A stretch of 32,035 nucleotides of DNA from Plebeiibacterium marinum (lineage in GTDB: Bacteria; Bacteroidota; Bacteroidia; Bacteroidales; Marinilabiliaceae), in the NCBI RefSeq assembly GCF_026013615.1, contig NZ_JAPDPI010000053.1, positions 1-32,035 of the forward strand, written 5' to 3'. The notes below the pieces were generated by a model. It saw nothing but the letters and a program-made list of their open reading frames with translations. It was not told the origin of the DNA and made no database searches. Both the position numbers and the translations under genes were made by a program. Shown here piece by piece: positions 14,218 to 22,757 of this stretch (position 1 is the stretch's first letter; each line of letters begins with the position of its first letter).

Positions 14218-15666
14218 ATGCTTAATAAGAGGTTCATATTTAATGCGTTGGGGCGGATTCTTATTTTCGAGAGTCTGTTTATGTTGTTGTGTGCGTGTGT
14301 TTCTGCTTGTTATGGCGAAGATGATATAGTGTCGTTTTTGTTATCCTTTGCCATTACTTTTGGAGTGGGAGGGATGTTTTGGATGTTTGGCAGAAATGTG
14401 GTGAAGGATCAGTTAAAGCGGGAAAGCTTTATTATTGTTACGGCTGTGTGGATTGTAATGTCGCTATTTGGAAGTTTGCCATATGTGCTTAGCGGTGCAA
14501 TCCCATCTTTTACAAATGCTTTCTTTGAAACTATTTCGGGCTTTACAACAACGGGAGCATCGATATTGAACGATATAGAGGCATTGCCCCATGGTATACT
14601 TTTTTGGCGTAGCGTAACCCATTTGATTGGTGGGATGGGAATTGTTGTTTTGGCGGTTGCAATTTTACCATTTTTTGGATTTGGGGGTATGCAATTGTAT
14701 AATGCTGAAGCGGCAGGGGTTACAAACGATAAGTTGCATCCCCGTATTACAAAAACAGCAAAGAGCCTTTGGGGTATTTATATGGGATTAATTGGGCTGG
14801 AAACCATCTTTTTATTATTGGGTGGTATGCCTTTGTTTGATGCTTTGTGCCATAGTTTTGGTACTATTGCATCAGGCGGTTTTTCTACTAAAAATGCCAG
14901 TATAGCTGAGTATTCTCCATATATACAATATGTAATTGTTCTGTTTATGATTTTTGCGGGTACCAACTTTGCATTGTTCTTTTTTGTGATTAAAGGAAAC
15001 GGGAAAAGGCTATTTACAAACAGCGAGTTCAGGGTGTTTTTGAGTGTGATCCTTATTGCTTCCCTTACTATTGGGGGTACTTTGTTTTTCCGTACCGATA
15101 TGTCATTTGAGCAGTCGTTCCGCGATGCCTTGTTTCAGGTAACAAGCGTTGTTACCAGTACGGGTTTTGTAACAGCTGATTATACCCTTTGGCATCCCTA
15201 TCTTACCTTTATTGTTTTTGGTTTAATGTTTAGTGGAGCCTGTGTAGGAAGTACTTCCGGGGGAATCAAGTTGTTTCGTCATATGATTTTGGTGAAAAAC
15301 CTAAAAATAGAATTCAGGAGGATGAGTCATCCCAATGCGGTTATTCCCCTTAAAATTGGGAAGAAGATGGTTTCTCAGGAAATAATATATAAGGTGCTGG
15401 CTTTTTTAGTGCTATATATTTCTGTGTTTATTATCGGAACCCTGTTTATGACAGTTGTTGGACTGGATATGGACTCTGCTTTTGGTGCTGTGGCCACAAC
15501 AATGGGAGGTATTGGTCCCGGACTGGGAGTGGTTGGTCCGATGAATAACTTTTTTGCAATACCGGGAGCCGGAAAATGGATTCTATCTGTTTTGATGCTT
15601 TTAGGGCGTTTGGAATTGTTTTCGGTATTAATACTTTTTGCACCAAGTTTTTGGAAAAATAAGTGA
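14218..15666 (+). CDS. trkH: TrkH-family potassium uptake channel subunit
   Basis: The 482-residue membrane protein imports K+ and may cotransport another cation. The four selectivity-filter loops of the Trk/Ktr/HKT fold are all present: SGFTTTGAS, GTIASGGFST, SVVTSTGFVT and CVGSTSGGIK. The length and the conserved middle (FWRSVTHLIGGMGIVVLAVAILP) are typical of TrkH. The start lies three bases after the nhaD stop. TrkH normally needs a cytosolic TrkA (NAD-binding) partner, which is not in this window. A good terminator follows, so the operon ends here. Confidence 0.93.
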   Translation: MLNKRFIFNALGRILIFESLFMLLCACVSACYGEDDIVSFLLSFAITFGVGGMFWMFGRNVVKDQLKRESFIIVTAVWIVMSLFGSLPYVLSGAIPSFTNAFFETISGFTTTGASILNDIEALPHGILFWRSVTHLIGGMGIVVLAVAILPFFGFGGMQLYNAEAAGVTNDKLHPRITKTAKSLWGIYMGLIGLETIFLLLGGMPLFDALCHSFGTIASGGFSTKNASIAEYSPYIQYVIVLFMIFAGTNFALFFFVIKGNGKRLFTNSEFRVFLSVILIASLTIGGTLFFRTDMSFEQSFRDALFQVTSVVTSTGFVTADYTLWHPYLTFIVFGLMFSGACVGSTSGGIKLFRHMILVKNLKIEFRRMSHPNAVIPLKIGKKMVSQEIIYKVLAFLVLYISVFIIGTLFMTVVGLDMDSAFGAVATTMGGIGPGLGVVGPMNNFFAIPGAGKWILSVLMLLGRLELFSVLILFAPSFWKNK

Positions 15667-15686
15667 TATCTATGTTTTAAGCTTGT

Positions 15687-15729
15687 AAAAGCGGTCCGGA
15701 TTGCAGTTGCATGATGGGCCGCTTTTTTT
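15687..15729 (+). terminator. rho-independent terminator after trkH
   Basis: AAAAGCGGTCC (15687-15697) pairs with the arm ending GGGCCGCTTTT from 15716, with one G-U wobble, and then a T run. Confidence 0.85.
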
Positions 15730-15765
15730 GTTGACATTATCCTGCCTTTCTTCGTAACTTAAAGA

Positions 15766-15881
15766 GTGCTTGAGAAAACTCGATTTTATCCCAACCTGCA
15801 CATTGCGAGAGGTTTTCCCTTCTGGGGATGAGGCGTGAGCGGTGGGACTTACTATAAAACTGGAGTTTTTTTACAGAGACT
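15766..15881 (+). mobile_element. MITE-like repeat, copy 2
   Basis: It begins GTGCTTGAGAAAACTCGATT and ends ACTATAAAACTGGAG, TTTTTTTACAGAGACT. Ends and inner words (GCGAGAGG, GGTGGG) match the copy at 22561. The terminal inverted repeats have decayed. Confidence 0.75.
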
Positions 15882-15922
15882 AAATACCAAGGTTGATTAA
15901 TTTATTATAGGGAGGATGAGTT

Positions 15923-16360
15923 ATGGATAAAAAGGAAGTTATTGAATTTGCCAACGCCAATCCGGTGTGTTATTTGGCAACAATCGAAAACAACAGGCCG
16001 CATGTGCGTGCTATGTTAATGTGGTATGCTGATAAGTCAGGATTTTATTTTGAAACCCTTTCACCTAAAGAAATGAGTAAGCAACTACATTTAAACCGTC
16101 ATGTGGAAGTGTGCTTTTATAATAATCCTGATGATGTTTTGGATGCTAAGGAACTTCGTATTTCAGGAGAGATTGAGTTTATTGAAGATCCTGCTGTAAT
16201 TGATAAGGCGTTGGAGAACAGGGCGTATCTTGAAGATTTGGCAGGTCAGCCAATACGGAAATATATGGAGGTGTTTAGGATTGCCCATGGAAATGCTCAT
16301 TTTTGGAACCTGAAAACGGATGTGCTAAAAGAGCATCGGTTAATGCACCTGGCATTTTAA
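15923..16360 (+). CDS. pyridoxamine-5'-phosphate-oxidase-like split-barrel protein
   Basis: The 145-residue protein has a complete flavin-binding split-barrel fold: VIEFANANPVCYLATIENNRPHVRAMLMWYAD, then FYFETLSPKEMSKQLHLNRHVEVCFYNN and ELRISGEIEFIED. Relatives bind FMN or F420 and reduce small molecules, or act as general stress proteins. The true substrate cannot be read from sequence. It has a strong Shine-Dalgarno (GGGAGG) 8 bases before the ATG, which is unusual here and supports good expression. It stands alone between a MITE copy and a repeat-rich gap. Confidence 0.85.
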   Translation: MDKKEVIEFANANPVCYLATIENNRPHVRAMLMWYADKSGFYFETLSPKEMSKQLHLNRHVEVCFYNNPDDVLDAKELRISGEIEFIEDPAVIDKALENRAYLEDLAGQPIRKYMEVFRIAHGNAHFWNLKTDVLKEHRLMHLAF

Positions 16361-16753
16361 GCGTGCTTTTGAAAACATTAATTCGTTAAGTTTTTGCAAG
16401 TGTTTAATCTTTGGAATTTCAACATTAATAAAGAATTTTATATAACATTAGTTCGTTAATTTTTATAATGTACTGATTCTAAATACATTGAATAATTTAT
16501 GACAAAATTATTATCTTATTGATTTTAAGCGAATTGTAAATCAGTCTAATGTCTATTATCTAAAATCTAACGATCTATTGATATAAGATATTGGAATCTA
16601 GATTATTGTCAAATAAACTAATGGCCAATGATTAAAAACTATCGAACTATTGTGAAAAGTATTGTTATATTGCCATCCAAATTTTTAAATAGTGATAAGT
16701 TATGGGAATAAGTCTCTTATCTCTTATCTAAAAATCTCTTATCTAAAAAATAA
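16361..16753. repeat. gene-free repeat-rich interval with heptamer tract before exonuclease III
   Basis: AACATTAATTCGTTAAGTTTTT (16374-16395) recurs, slightly changed, at 16444-16464. Further on, words such as ATCTAAA and AATCTAAC are scattered. At 16712-16747 a clear heptamer series occurs: GTCTCTT, ATCTCTT, ATCTAAA, one extra A, ATCTCTT, ATCTAAA. The series ends six bases before the start codon of the next gene and takes the place of a normal ribosome-binding site. Confidence 0.7.
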
Positions 16754-17518
16754 ATGAAGATAATATCATGGAATGTAAATGGCTTGCGGGCCGTGGCAAA
16801 AAAGGATTTTTTCAAGGATTTTAAAGAAATAGACGCAGATATCTTTTGTCTGCAGGAAACCAAGGCGCAGTGCAATCAGGTTGCTGAGGTTCTAAAAGAA
16901 ATGGATGGGTATCATATTTACTCCAACTCGGCCGAAAAGAAAGGTTATTCGGGAACTGCTGTTTTATCAAAACAAGAGCCATTAAAGGTTACTCAGGATA
17001 TTGGTATTGCAGAACATGATACAGAGGGAAGGGTACTTACCCTGGAATATGACAGATTCTATTTGGTTAATGTATATGTTCCCAATTCGGGAAGTGAATT
17101 AAAGCGTTTGGATTATCGTCAGCAATGGGATAAAGATTTTTTTGAGTATTTAAAGAAATTGGAGAATGGTAAGCCGGTATTGGTTTGTGGTGATTTTAAT
17201 GTGGCTCATACCGAAATAGATTTGGCACGGCCCAAGCCAAATTATAACAAGTCGGCTGGTTTTATGCAGGAAGAAATTGATGGTATGGATCGGTATACCC
17301 AAGGTGGACTAAAGGATACCTTCCGTCATTTTTATCCAGGCCAGACGGATGTTTATAGCTGGTGGAGTTACAGAGCCGGGGCACGCGGTAAGAATGTAGG
17401 CTGGAGAATCGATTATTTTTTGGCTAGTGAATCTTTTCTTCCGGAACTAAAAGATGCCTTTATTATGAATGAAATAATGGGATCTGACCATTGTCCTGTA
17501 GGGATATTGGTACAATAA
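16754..17518 (+). CDS. xth: exodeoxyribonuclease III (AP endonuclease)
   Basis: The 254-residue cytoplasmic enzyme cleaves DNA at abasic sites and acts as a 3'-5' exonuclease in base-excision repair. All catalytic blocks of the ExoA/Xth family are present: ISWNVNGLRA, FCLQETKA (metal-binding Glu), VYVPNSG, CGDFNVAHTEIDLARPK (catalytic Asp and Asn), WWSYRAGAR-NVGWRIDYF and the C-terminal GSDHCPVG (Asp-His pair). The length is standard. It stands alone. A heptamer repeat tract lies directly before its ATG and a terminator follows about 90 bases after it. Confidence 0.96.
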   Translation: MKIISWNVNGLRAVAKKDFFKDFKEIDADIFCLQETKAQCNQVAEVLKEMDGYHIYSNSAEKKGYSGTAVLSKQEPLKVTQDIGIAEHDTEGRVLTLEYDRFYLVNVYVPNSGSELKRLDYRQQWDKDFFEYLKKLENGKPVLVCGDFNVAHTEIDLARPKPNYNKSAGFMQEEIDGMDRYTQGGLKDTFRHFYPGQTDVYSWWSYRAGARGKNVGWRIDYFLASESFLPELKDAFIMNEIMGSDHCPVGILVQ

Positions 17519-17608
17519 GACTATGTTGGCTTTAGGTGTATCGCAATCAAAAGCTAATGTTTATTTCAGGTGAGATTACTGACGAAACTTTAGTAATACT
17601 TTATTTTT

Positions 17609-17638
17609 AAAAGCATTCCATTTTGGGATGCTTTTTTT
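17609..17638 (+). terminator. rho-independent terminator after xth
   Basis: AAAAGCATTCC (17609-17619) pairs with GGGATGCTTTT (17625-17635), with one wobble and a short ATTTT loop, and the T run continues. Confidence 0.85.
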
Positions 17639-17813
17639 ATTTTGTTTTTGCAGCAACAGTCAATTGTTGCAATAAGAGAGTGCAGAGCCAAGCTTATATT
17701 GGTTGTGCCGAACGAAGCAATAATCTTTTAAAAAGAAATGAAAAGCCTGGTTGACTTGATAATATTAATAGTGTAAATCATTGTTGGGTTGAATAACAGG
17801 TTTTTATACAAAT

Positions 17814-17858
17814 AACTTAAAAATAAGTTGACAAACTTAAAAATAAGTTATATGTTTG
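17814..17858 (+). promoter_or_regulatory. promoter of the blaI-type gene with two tandem palindromic operators
   Basis: AACTTAAAAATAAGTT occurs at 17814-17829 and 17834-17849. Each copy is a palindrome (AACTTA/TAAGTT), and the centres are 20 bases apart, which is two helical turns. A -33 word GTTG (17827-17830) and a -7 word TATGTTTG (17851-17858) with a 20-base spacer make a good Bacteroidota promoter. The second operator fills the spacer exactly, so binding would block the polymerase. Autorepression by the BlaI-type protein is inferred. Confidence 0.7.
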
Positions 17859-17887
17859 TATTGCTGATTAACTAACTTAGTAATACG

Positions 17888-18262
17888 ATGGTAACTTTAA
17901 CAAAAGCAGAAGAAAAAATAATGAAGCTATTATGGGAACTGGAGAAAGGTTTTATTAAGGACATAATTGAAAAGATGCCCGATCCAAAACCTCCGTATAA
18001 TAGTGTTTCAACCATTGTTCGGGTTTTGGTTAAAAAAGAAATTGTGGGGTTTAAAAAGTATGGAGGAACATATGAGTATTACCCATTGATTTCGAAGGAT
18101 GATTACAGCAAAGGACAAATGGGCAGCCTGATAAAAGGGTATTTTAATAATTCGTTTTCTCAGGTAGTTAGTTTTTTCTCTGAAAATAAAAACTTAAAAA
18201 TAGAAGAAGTAAATGAAGCAATAAAGATGTTGGAAGAACTCAAAAAGCAACAAAATGGCTAA
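17888..18262 (+). CDS. BlaI/MecI/CopY-family transcriptional repressor
   Basis: The 124-residue protein has an N-terminal winged helix (LTKAEEKIMKLLWELEKGFIKDII, then PPYNSVSTIVRVLVKKEIVGFKKYGGTYEYYPL) and a C-terminal dimerisation helix region. In known systems the repressor binds palindromes as a dimer and is cleaved when an M56-type sensor protease is triggered. Here the gene overlaps the M56 gene by eight bases and has two perfect palindromes in its promoter, which fits that logic. No beta-lactamase or penicillin-binding protein gene is adjacent, so the regulon lies elsewhere or is only this operon. Confidence 0.88.
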   Translation: MVTLTKAEEKIMKLLWELEKGFIKDIIEKMPDPKPPYNSVSTIVRVLVKKEIVGFKKYGGTYEYYPLISKDDYSKGQMGSLIKGYFNNSFSQVVSFFSENKNLKIEEVNEAIKMLEELKKQQNG

Positions 18263-19988
18263 GTTTCTGATATATTTATTTGAGTCAGGTTTGTGTTTGA
18301 CTCTGTTTTATCTGGGGTATGTAATTTTCTTTCGTAAAGAAACTTATTTTACTTTTAACAGAATATACTTAATCGGAGCTATGGTGTTGTCTTTGATGAT
18401 GCCTTTAAGTTCTGTTTCTATTGAATCCATCCGCTCCAATGTGTTATCAGAAACAATTATTAGAGTGGGGCATTTTAGAAACTATTACGAAGAACTTATT
18501 TTATTAACAGATCCTGATTATTCAGTATCCCATGAAGAAAATAAGGCAAGTGCTACGATTGTTGGAGACCAAAATAAATCAGGTTTCCGGCAAATTCAGG
18601 ACAAATCTTCCTATAATCTTGTAAAGATCTTATTTTATATTTATTTAATAGGCTTGCTCTTTTTTATACTGAGGCTGGTTGTTCATATTTTTCAGCTGGC
18701 TCATTTGGTCCATAAAAACAAAGCTATAAAGGAAAAGGCTTATACACTGGTTCTGTTATCAGATGAAGTGCCGAGTTTTTCTTTTTTGAGATGGATATTT
18801 ATTAATAAAGAAGCCTTAACAAATAGTGAATTTGAACAAGTGTTGGAGCATGAAAAGATTCATGTGAAACAGAAACATACCGTGGATTTACTGCTGGCAC
18901 ATATCATTATTGCATTCCAGTGGTTTAATCCCCTGACATGGCGCATACAGAAATCGATTAAATCGTGTCATGAGTATATTGCCGACAGGCATGTGCTTAA
19001 CAATGGACATAAATTATTCGATTATCAGTCTCTTCTACTGAGTCAGTTAATCAGCATTCGCTCAGTTGAGCTGGTAAATAACTTTAATTTATTATCGATT
19101 AAAAAACGAATAGCCATGATGAATAAAATAAAATCAGGACGGATAGCTAAATTGAAAGCTATTATCGTACTTCCGTTACTAGCAGTTGCATTTTTGTTTT
19201 TTGCTAATATGACTAAGGGAAAGTTAATGCCCGAAAATGTTAACCCGGAAATAAAAGTAAGTGACAATTTAAATGGTACAATAGATTTGCCAAGTGCAAA
19301 GGAGGTTAAGCCTTACGATGAGGATTTTATTCTTTGCAGAATAAAAATTGAAGATAAGCAGCTTTTTGTTGATGGAGTAAAGAAAGATTTTAATCAACTG
19401 GATCAAGTCTTGAATTCAGTAAAAGCAAACGCCGACCAAAAGAAGTTGTATAAAATGACTACTTTGTTAATTGTTGACAAGGCTGTGAAAATGGAATTTG
19501 TTGATAAAGTAAGGATGGCATTGCGAAACATTGATCTTTTAAAAATAGGTTATGTTGTAAATCCAATAGGTAATGATTTTGAAGGAAAAGAAGTGGCTTT
19601 GTTCGCATTGCTTCCTCCTAAAGATGCCATTTGGGTAGATGAAGATAAAATTGATTTTTTATATACAATTACAGATGCGGATGCAAGTAATATTGAAAAA
19701 GTAAAAAGCGACCTGGGTAACTATATTAAGGGCCACAAAAAATATGTGATGTTATATAAGTATGATAACAATACTTTGTATAATGATTATATGAAAACAA
19801 TGGATGCCGTGTGGAGTACTGTTATTGGTTTAAGAAAAGAATATGTGTTTTTTAAAAACCAAAATTATAATGAGTTAACAAAAGAGGAGGAAGCAGAAGT
19901 TCGGAAAAGATATCCTATTACTTTAACTTTTAAAAATATTGATGTGGATGAAGTTGAAAAAAAGGGGAGGTCGATACGTTATTTTTAA
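18255..19988 (+). CDS. BlaR1-like M56 membrane metalloprotease
   Basis: This 577-residue integral membrane protein is a candidate sensor protease that cleaves its BlaI-type partner. Hydrophobic segments lie near residues 3-25, 35-52, 120-146 and 294-312. The zinc motif is H199-E-K-I-H203, with the third ligand in E240YIAD. This is the M56 arrangement (BlaR1, MecR1). The C-terminal half (about 313-577), placed after the last membrane segment, has no penicillin-binding, TonB or carboxypeptidase-like domain that I can recognise. It contains two similar-looking blocks with LFVDGVKKDFNQLDQVLNSV and VDEDKIDFLYTI, and may be a ligand sensor. The input signal is unknown. Confidence 0.85.
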   Translation: MAKFLIYLFESGLCLTLFYLGYVIFFRKETYFTFNRIYLIGAMVLSLMMPLSSVSIESIRSNVLSETIIRVGHFRNYYEELILLTDPDYSVSHEENKASATIVGDQNKSGFRQIQDKSSYNLVKILFYIYLIGLLFFILRLVVHIFQLAHLVHKNKAIKEKAYTLVLLSDEVPSFSFLRWIFINKEALTNSEFEQVLEHEKIHVKQKHTVDLLLAHIIIAFQWFNPLTWRIQKSIKSCHEYIADRHVLNNGHKLFDYQSLLLSQLISIRSVELVNNFNLLSIKKRIAMMNKIKSGRIAKLKAIIVLPLLAVAFLFFANMTKGKLMPENVNPEIKVSDNLNGTIDLPSAKEVKPYDEDFILCRIKIEDKQLFVDGVKKDFNQLDQVLNSVKANADQKKLYKMTTLLIVDKAVKMEFVDKVRMALRNIDLLKIGYVVNPIGNDFEGKEVALFALLPPKDAIWVDEDKIDFLYTITDADASNIEKVKSDLGNYIKGHKKYVMLYKYDNNTLYNDYMKTMDAVWSTVIGLRKEYVFFKNQNYNELTKEEEAEVRKRYPITLTFKNIDVDEVEKKGRSIRYF

Positions 19989-20010
19989 TGATAAATATTT
20001 AGATATTATT

Positions 20011-20033
20011 AGCGCGAGCATCATGCTCGCGCT
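20011..20033. terminator. near-perfect hairpin between convergent genes
   Basis: AGCGCGAGCAT and ATGCTCGCGCT flank a single C, giving an 11-base inverted repeat (20011-20021 and 20023-20033) that is GC-rich in an AT-rich gap. It lies between the M56 gene (+) and the dipeptidase gene (-). The plus side is followed by TTTATG and the minus side by AATAATATCT, so it could stop transcription both ways, though neither T tract is strong. Confidence 0.5.
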
Positions 20034-20102
20034 TTATGTATAACCATTATCAGGATAACTTGTGTTTTAAATATAATTCATTTAAACTCTCTCCATACTC
20101 AT

Positions 20103-20165
20103 TTTCCACTTTCAACTCTTAACTTTCCACTTTCAACTCTTAACTTTTAACTCTCAACTCTCTGC
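20103..20165. repeat. heptamer tandem repeat tract touching the dipeptidase stop codon
   Basis: Nine seven-base units are in register: TTTCCAC, TTTCAAC, TCTTAAC, the same three again, then TTTTAAC, TCTCAAC and TCTCTGC. The first two triplets are an exact 21-base repeat. The minus-strand stop of the M19 gene (20154-20156) lies inside the tract, as with the tract at 11721. Confidence 0.85.
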
Positions 20166-21359
20166 TACTCTTTCTACTTCCTTAAATACCCTCAAAAAAT
20201 TACCTCCCCATATTTTGGCAATCTCTTCGCGTGTATATCCCCTGTTTAAAAGTTCAAGGGTTATTTTAGGAAAATCTGCTACGCTGGTACAGTCGGCCAA
20301 TCCACCTCCACCATCAAAATCAGAACCTATGCCTACATGATCTACACCAACCAGATTTACCACGTAATCGATATGGTCAACAGCATCGGCAATGGTCGGT
20401 AAAACAGGAGGATATTTTTCATTGATCTCATGCCATTCTGCCCATGCTTTTTTGCGTTCTTCGTCGTTTTTATATTGGTAATTGTTGTATTTCTTTCTTA
20501 ACTCCTCAAGTTTGATGTAATTAACGGATGTGGTATCGGGTGCTTTAATATAGTCGCCCAGGATGCATATCTGGATTACGCCATTATTTTTGGCCAGCGT
20601 TCTAATCATATCGTCGCTCATGTTTCTGGGGTGGTTACAAACCGACCGCACACTGGAGTGAGAGGCAATCACCGGTGCTTTGCTCAGGCGTATGACATCG
20701 TAAAACGAAGAATCTGAAATGTGTGATATATCTATGATCATGCCCAGTTTGTTCATGTTGCCCACAACTTCTTCTCCAAATGTGCTGAGTCCGTTGTGTT
20801 CCGGCCCAACAGGATCAGTAGAAGAATCGCATATGTCGTTATTGGCAGTATGGCAAAGTGTAAGGTAGCGAATACCTTTTTTATAAAATTCCTTTACGCG
20901 TTTTATGTCTGTTGCTATGGGAAAACCGTTTTCCATTCCCAGGCAAATGGCCCTTTTTGATTCTTTTTCAAGATTGGTGATGTCGTTGGCATAAAGAGCC
21001 AGGCCAGAGCTTTTTTTATTGGCTTTTAAACTAACCATGGTAGAATCTATCATCTGATTGGCTAAGTCGTATGCTTCAACATAGTTTGCCTCGGTACGTT
21101 TTTTCTGGCTGGTGAATATGGCAAAGAAAATAGCATCAAGCCCGCCTTGCTCCATTCTGGGTATGTCAACTCTGCTCGAAGGGGCTTCGTGGTTTTTGCT
21201 GATGTCAAAGCCATTGTTCACGAACTTCATTGGTGTATCGCAATGTGTATCTATAGTGGTTACAGAATTGTGTACATCAATGGCTTCTTTTAATGAATAA
21301 TTCTTTGGGATAAACAGACTTAGTGTCAGTAGAACAATGGAAGTTTTAAAGAGTGCCAT
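20154..21359 (-). CDS. M19 (renal-type) membrane dipeptidase
   Basis: The 401-residue zinc dipeptidase has a signal peptide (MALFKTSIVLLTLSLFIPKNYS) for export. The M19 landmarks are complete: TIDTHCDTP near 36-44 (first His-x-Asp), a metal-bridging Glu probably in GMENGFP, IDISHISDSSFYDV, the ASHSSVRSVCNHPRN block (second His) and GIGSDFDGGGG. Family members hydrolyse L,L- and L,D-dipeptides, so it may take part in cell-wall peptide turnover. Its promoter was not identified. The 3' end has been rebuilt by a heptamer repeat, which supplies the stop codon. A fragmentary link with the epimerase operon 3.5 kb away is possible, since both act on dipeptides. Confidence 0.93.
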   Translation of the reverse strand: MALFKTSIVLLTLSLFIPKNYSLKEAIDVHNSVTTIDTHCDTPMKFVNNGFDISKNHEAPSSRVDIPRMEQGGLDAIFFAIFTSQKKRTEANYVEAYDLANQMIDSTMVSLKANKKSSGLALYANDITNLEKESKRAICLGMENGFPIATDIKRVKEFYKKGIRYLTLCHTANNDICDSSTDPVGPEHNGLSTFGEEVVGNMNKLGMIIDISHISDSSFYDVIRLSKAPVIASHSSVRSVCNHPRNMSDDMIRTLAKNNGVIQICILGDYIKAPDTTSVNYIKLEELRKKYNNYQYKNDEERKKAWAEWHEINEKYPPVLPTIADAVDHIDYVVNLVGVDHVGIGSDFDGGGGLADCTSVADFPKITLELLNRGYTREEIAKIWGGNFLRVFKEVERVAES

Positions 21360-21489
21360 AATAGTTTTTTTTGAGGGGCAAAGATATAAAAAATATGTTT
21401 TTTGTTTTCGGGGTGGCTAGTTGCACAGGAAAATAGCCTTTCACTTTAATAATGCGATGAATAAAATAATGCTGAATGGCATACTTTAT

Positions 21490-21523
21490 TTTGTTTCAAT
21501 GCATTTATAAACAATTAAATTTG
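21490..21523 (+). promoter_or_regulatory. candidate promoter of the DMT gene
   Basis: TTTG at 21490-21493 and TAAATTTG at 21516-21523 fit the -33/-7 pair of Bacteroidota, with a 22-base spacer (consensus about 19-21). The ATG is 59 bases downstream. Confidence 0.5.
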
Positions 21524-21582
21524 CAGCTTTTAAACAACGAAGCCCGCAAAAGAGATTGTGGGTCGGTTATTTTTTGGGAGAT

Positions 21583-22488
21583 ATGGGTAAAAACACCAAT
21601 ATAAATCATGTTATTCAGCTCAATGTGGCATTTGTTTTTATGGCCACGGCAGGAACACTGGCTCGGTATATTGATATGCCGGTGCCTTTTTTAATTGGAT
21701 TCAGGGCTATTGTAGCCGGGTTTATTATTTTTTTGTTTTGTAAATGGAAAGGTATTGAATTAAGGATCCCCAAAGCGGATCGGGGCGTCGTTTTTTTGAG
21801 TGGCGTGTTAATGGGTGTGCATTGGATTACCTATTTTTATTCGCTGCGCTTGTCGAATGTGGCAGTGGGTATGATTTCTTTATTTACATTTCCGGTTATT
21901 ACTGCTTTTTTAGAACCGGTAATATTAAAGCATAAGTTCCGGAAAATTCAAATTGTGCTTGGGCTTATAGTTTTATTGGGGGTGTATTTCCTTGTTCCGG
22001 AACTCGATTTCAAGAACAGTTATTTTATTGCCATATGTGTGGGTGTTTTCTCTGCTCTGCTATTTTCGTTGCGAAACATTATTTCTAAAGGCAGGTTGGG
22101 GCATTATAATGGTTCGGTAATTATGATGTATCAAATGGTAGTGGTGGCCGTGTTTTTAGGTCCTACATATTTCTTATATGATGACATCGATATAATAGGG
22201 CAGTTGCCTGCCGGTTTAACCCTTGCTTTGCTCACAACAGCACTTGGCCATACCATGTTTTTGACTAGTTTAAAGCATTTTTCGGTTACTTCTGTCAGTA
22301 TTGTAAGCAGTACGCAGCTTGTGTACGGAATATTGATTGCCCTTTTCTTTTTAAAGGAATACCCCGACTCAAATGCAGTAGTTGGCGGGGCTATAATATT
22401 ATTGTCGGTTGTTTTGGAAAGCTTAGGGTCTGCCCGTAAGGATATCCTGAATTACTTCATTAAAGCAAAGAAGATTACCGGTAAATGA
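21583..22488 (+). CDS. DMT-superfamily permease with two EamA domains
   Basis: The 301-residue inner-membrane protein has ten predicted helices in two EamA halves. The first half has the motif RAIVAGFIIFLF and MGVHWITYFYSLRLSNVAVGMI. The second has LGHTMFLTSLKHFSVTSVSIVSSTQLVYGIL. Such proteins export or exchange amino acids, nucleotides or related metabolites, and the substrate cannot be told. I chose the ATG at 21583 because GGGAG lies just before it, although the frame reaches back to a TTG at 21556. It stands alone, after a candidate promoter and before a MITE copy. Confidence 0.88.
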   Translation: MGKNTNINHVIQLNVAFVFMATAGTLARYIDMPVPFLIGFRAIVAGFIIFLFCKWKGIELRIPKADRGVVFLSGVLMGVHWITYFYSLRLSNVAVGMISLFTFPVITAFLEPVILKHKFRKIQIVLGLIVLLGVYFLVPELDFKNSYFIAICVGVFSALLFSLRNIISKGRLGHYNGSVIMMYQMVVVAVFLGPTYFLYDDIDIIGQLPAGLTLALLTTALGHTMFLTSLKHFSVTSVSIVSSTQLVYGILIALFFLKEYPDSNAVVGGAIILLSVVLESLGSARKDILNYFIKAKKITGK

Positions 22489-22560
22489 CAGGTGTAATCT
22501 GTTTGTTTTATTTTAAAAGTTCAGAATAAAAAAAACGTCTATCTTTAGTTTTTAATTAAT

Positions 22561-22737
22561 GCTTGCAAGAAAACTCGATTATATTCCTGCCCACACCCTC
22601 CAACTCTCCCGAATACAAGTTCGGGACAGGCTCTAAAGGGAGAGTCTCAACCCGCACAGTGCGAGAGGCTTCCCCTTTAGGGGAGGAGGGGTTAACGGTG
22701 GGGTTCACTATAAAACAGGAGTTTTCTTGCAGAGACT
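22561..22737 (+). mobile_element. MITE-like repeat, copy 3 (most complete)
   Basis: It has perfect 13-base terminal inverted repeats: TGCAAGAAAACTC (22564-22576) and GAGTTTTCTTGCA (22719-22731). Inside is a stem CCCGAA/TTCGGG and other GC-rich palindromes. It has no coding capacity. The 270-base gap here is otherwise empty. Confidence 0.85.
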
Positions 22738-22757
22738 AATAATTTATAGTACGCTCT

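Noticed and set aside
17888-19988. Beta-lactam resistance operon
   Set aside because: No beta-lactamase or penicillin-binding protein is adjacent, and the sensor end of the M56 protein is not penicillin-binding as far as can be seen.
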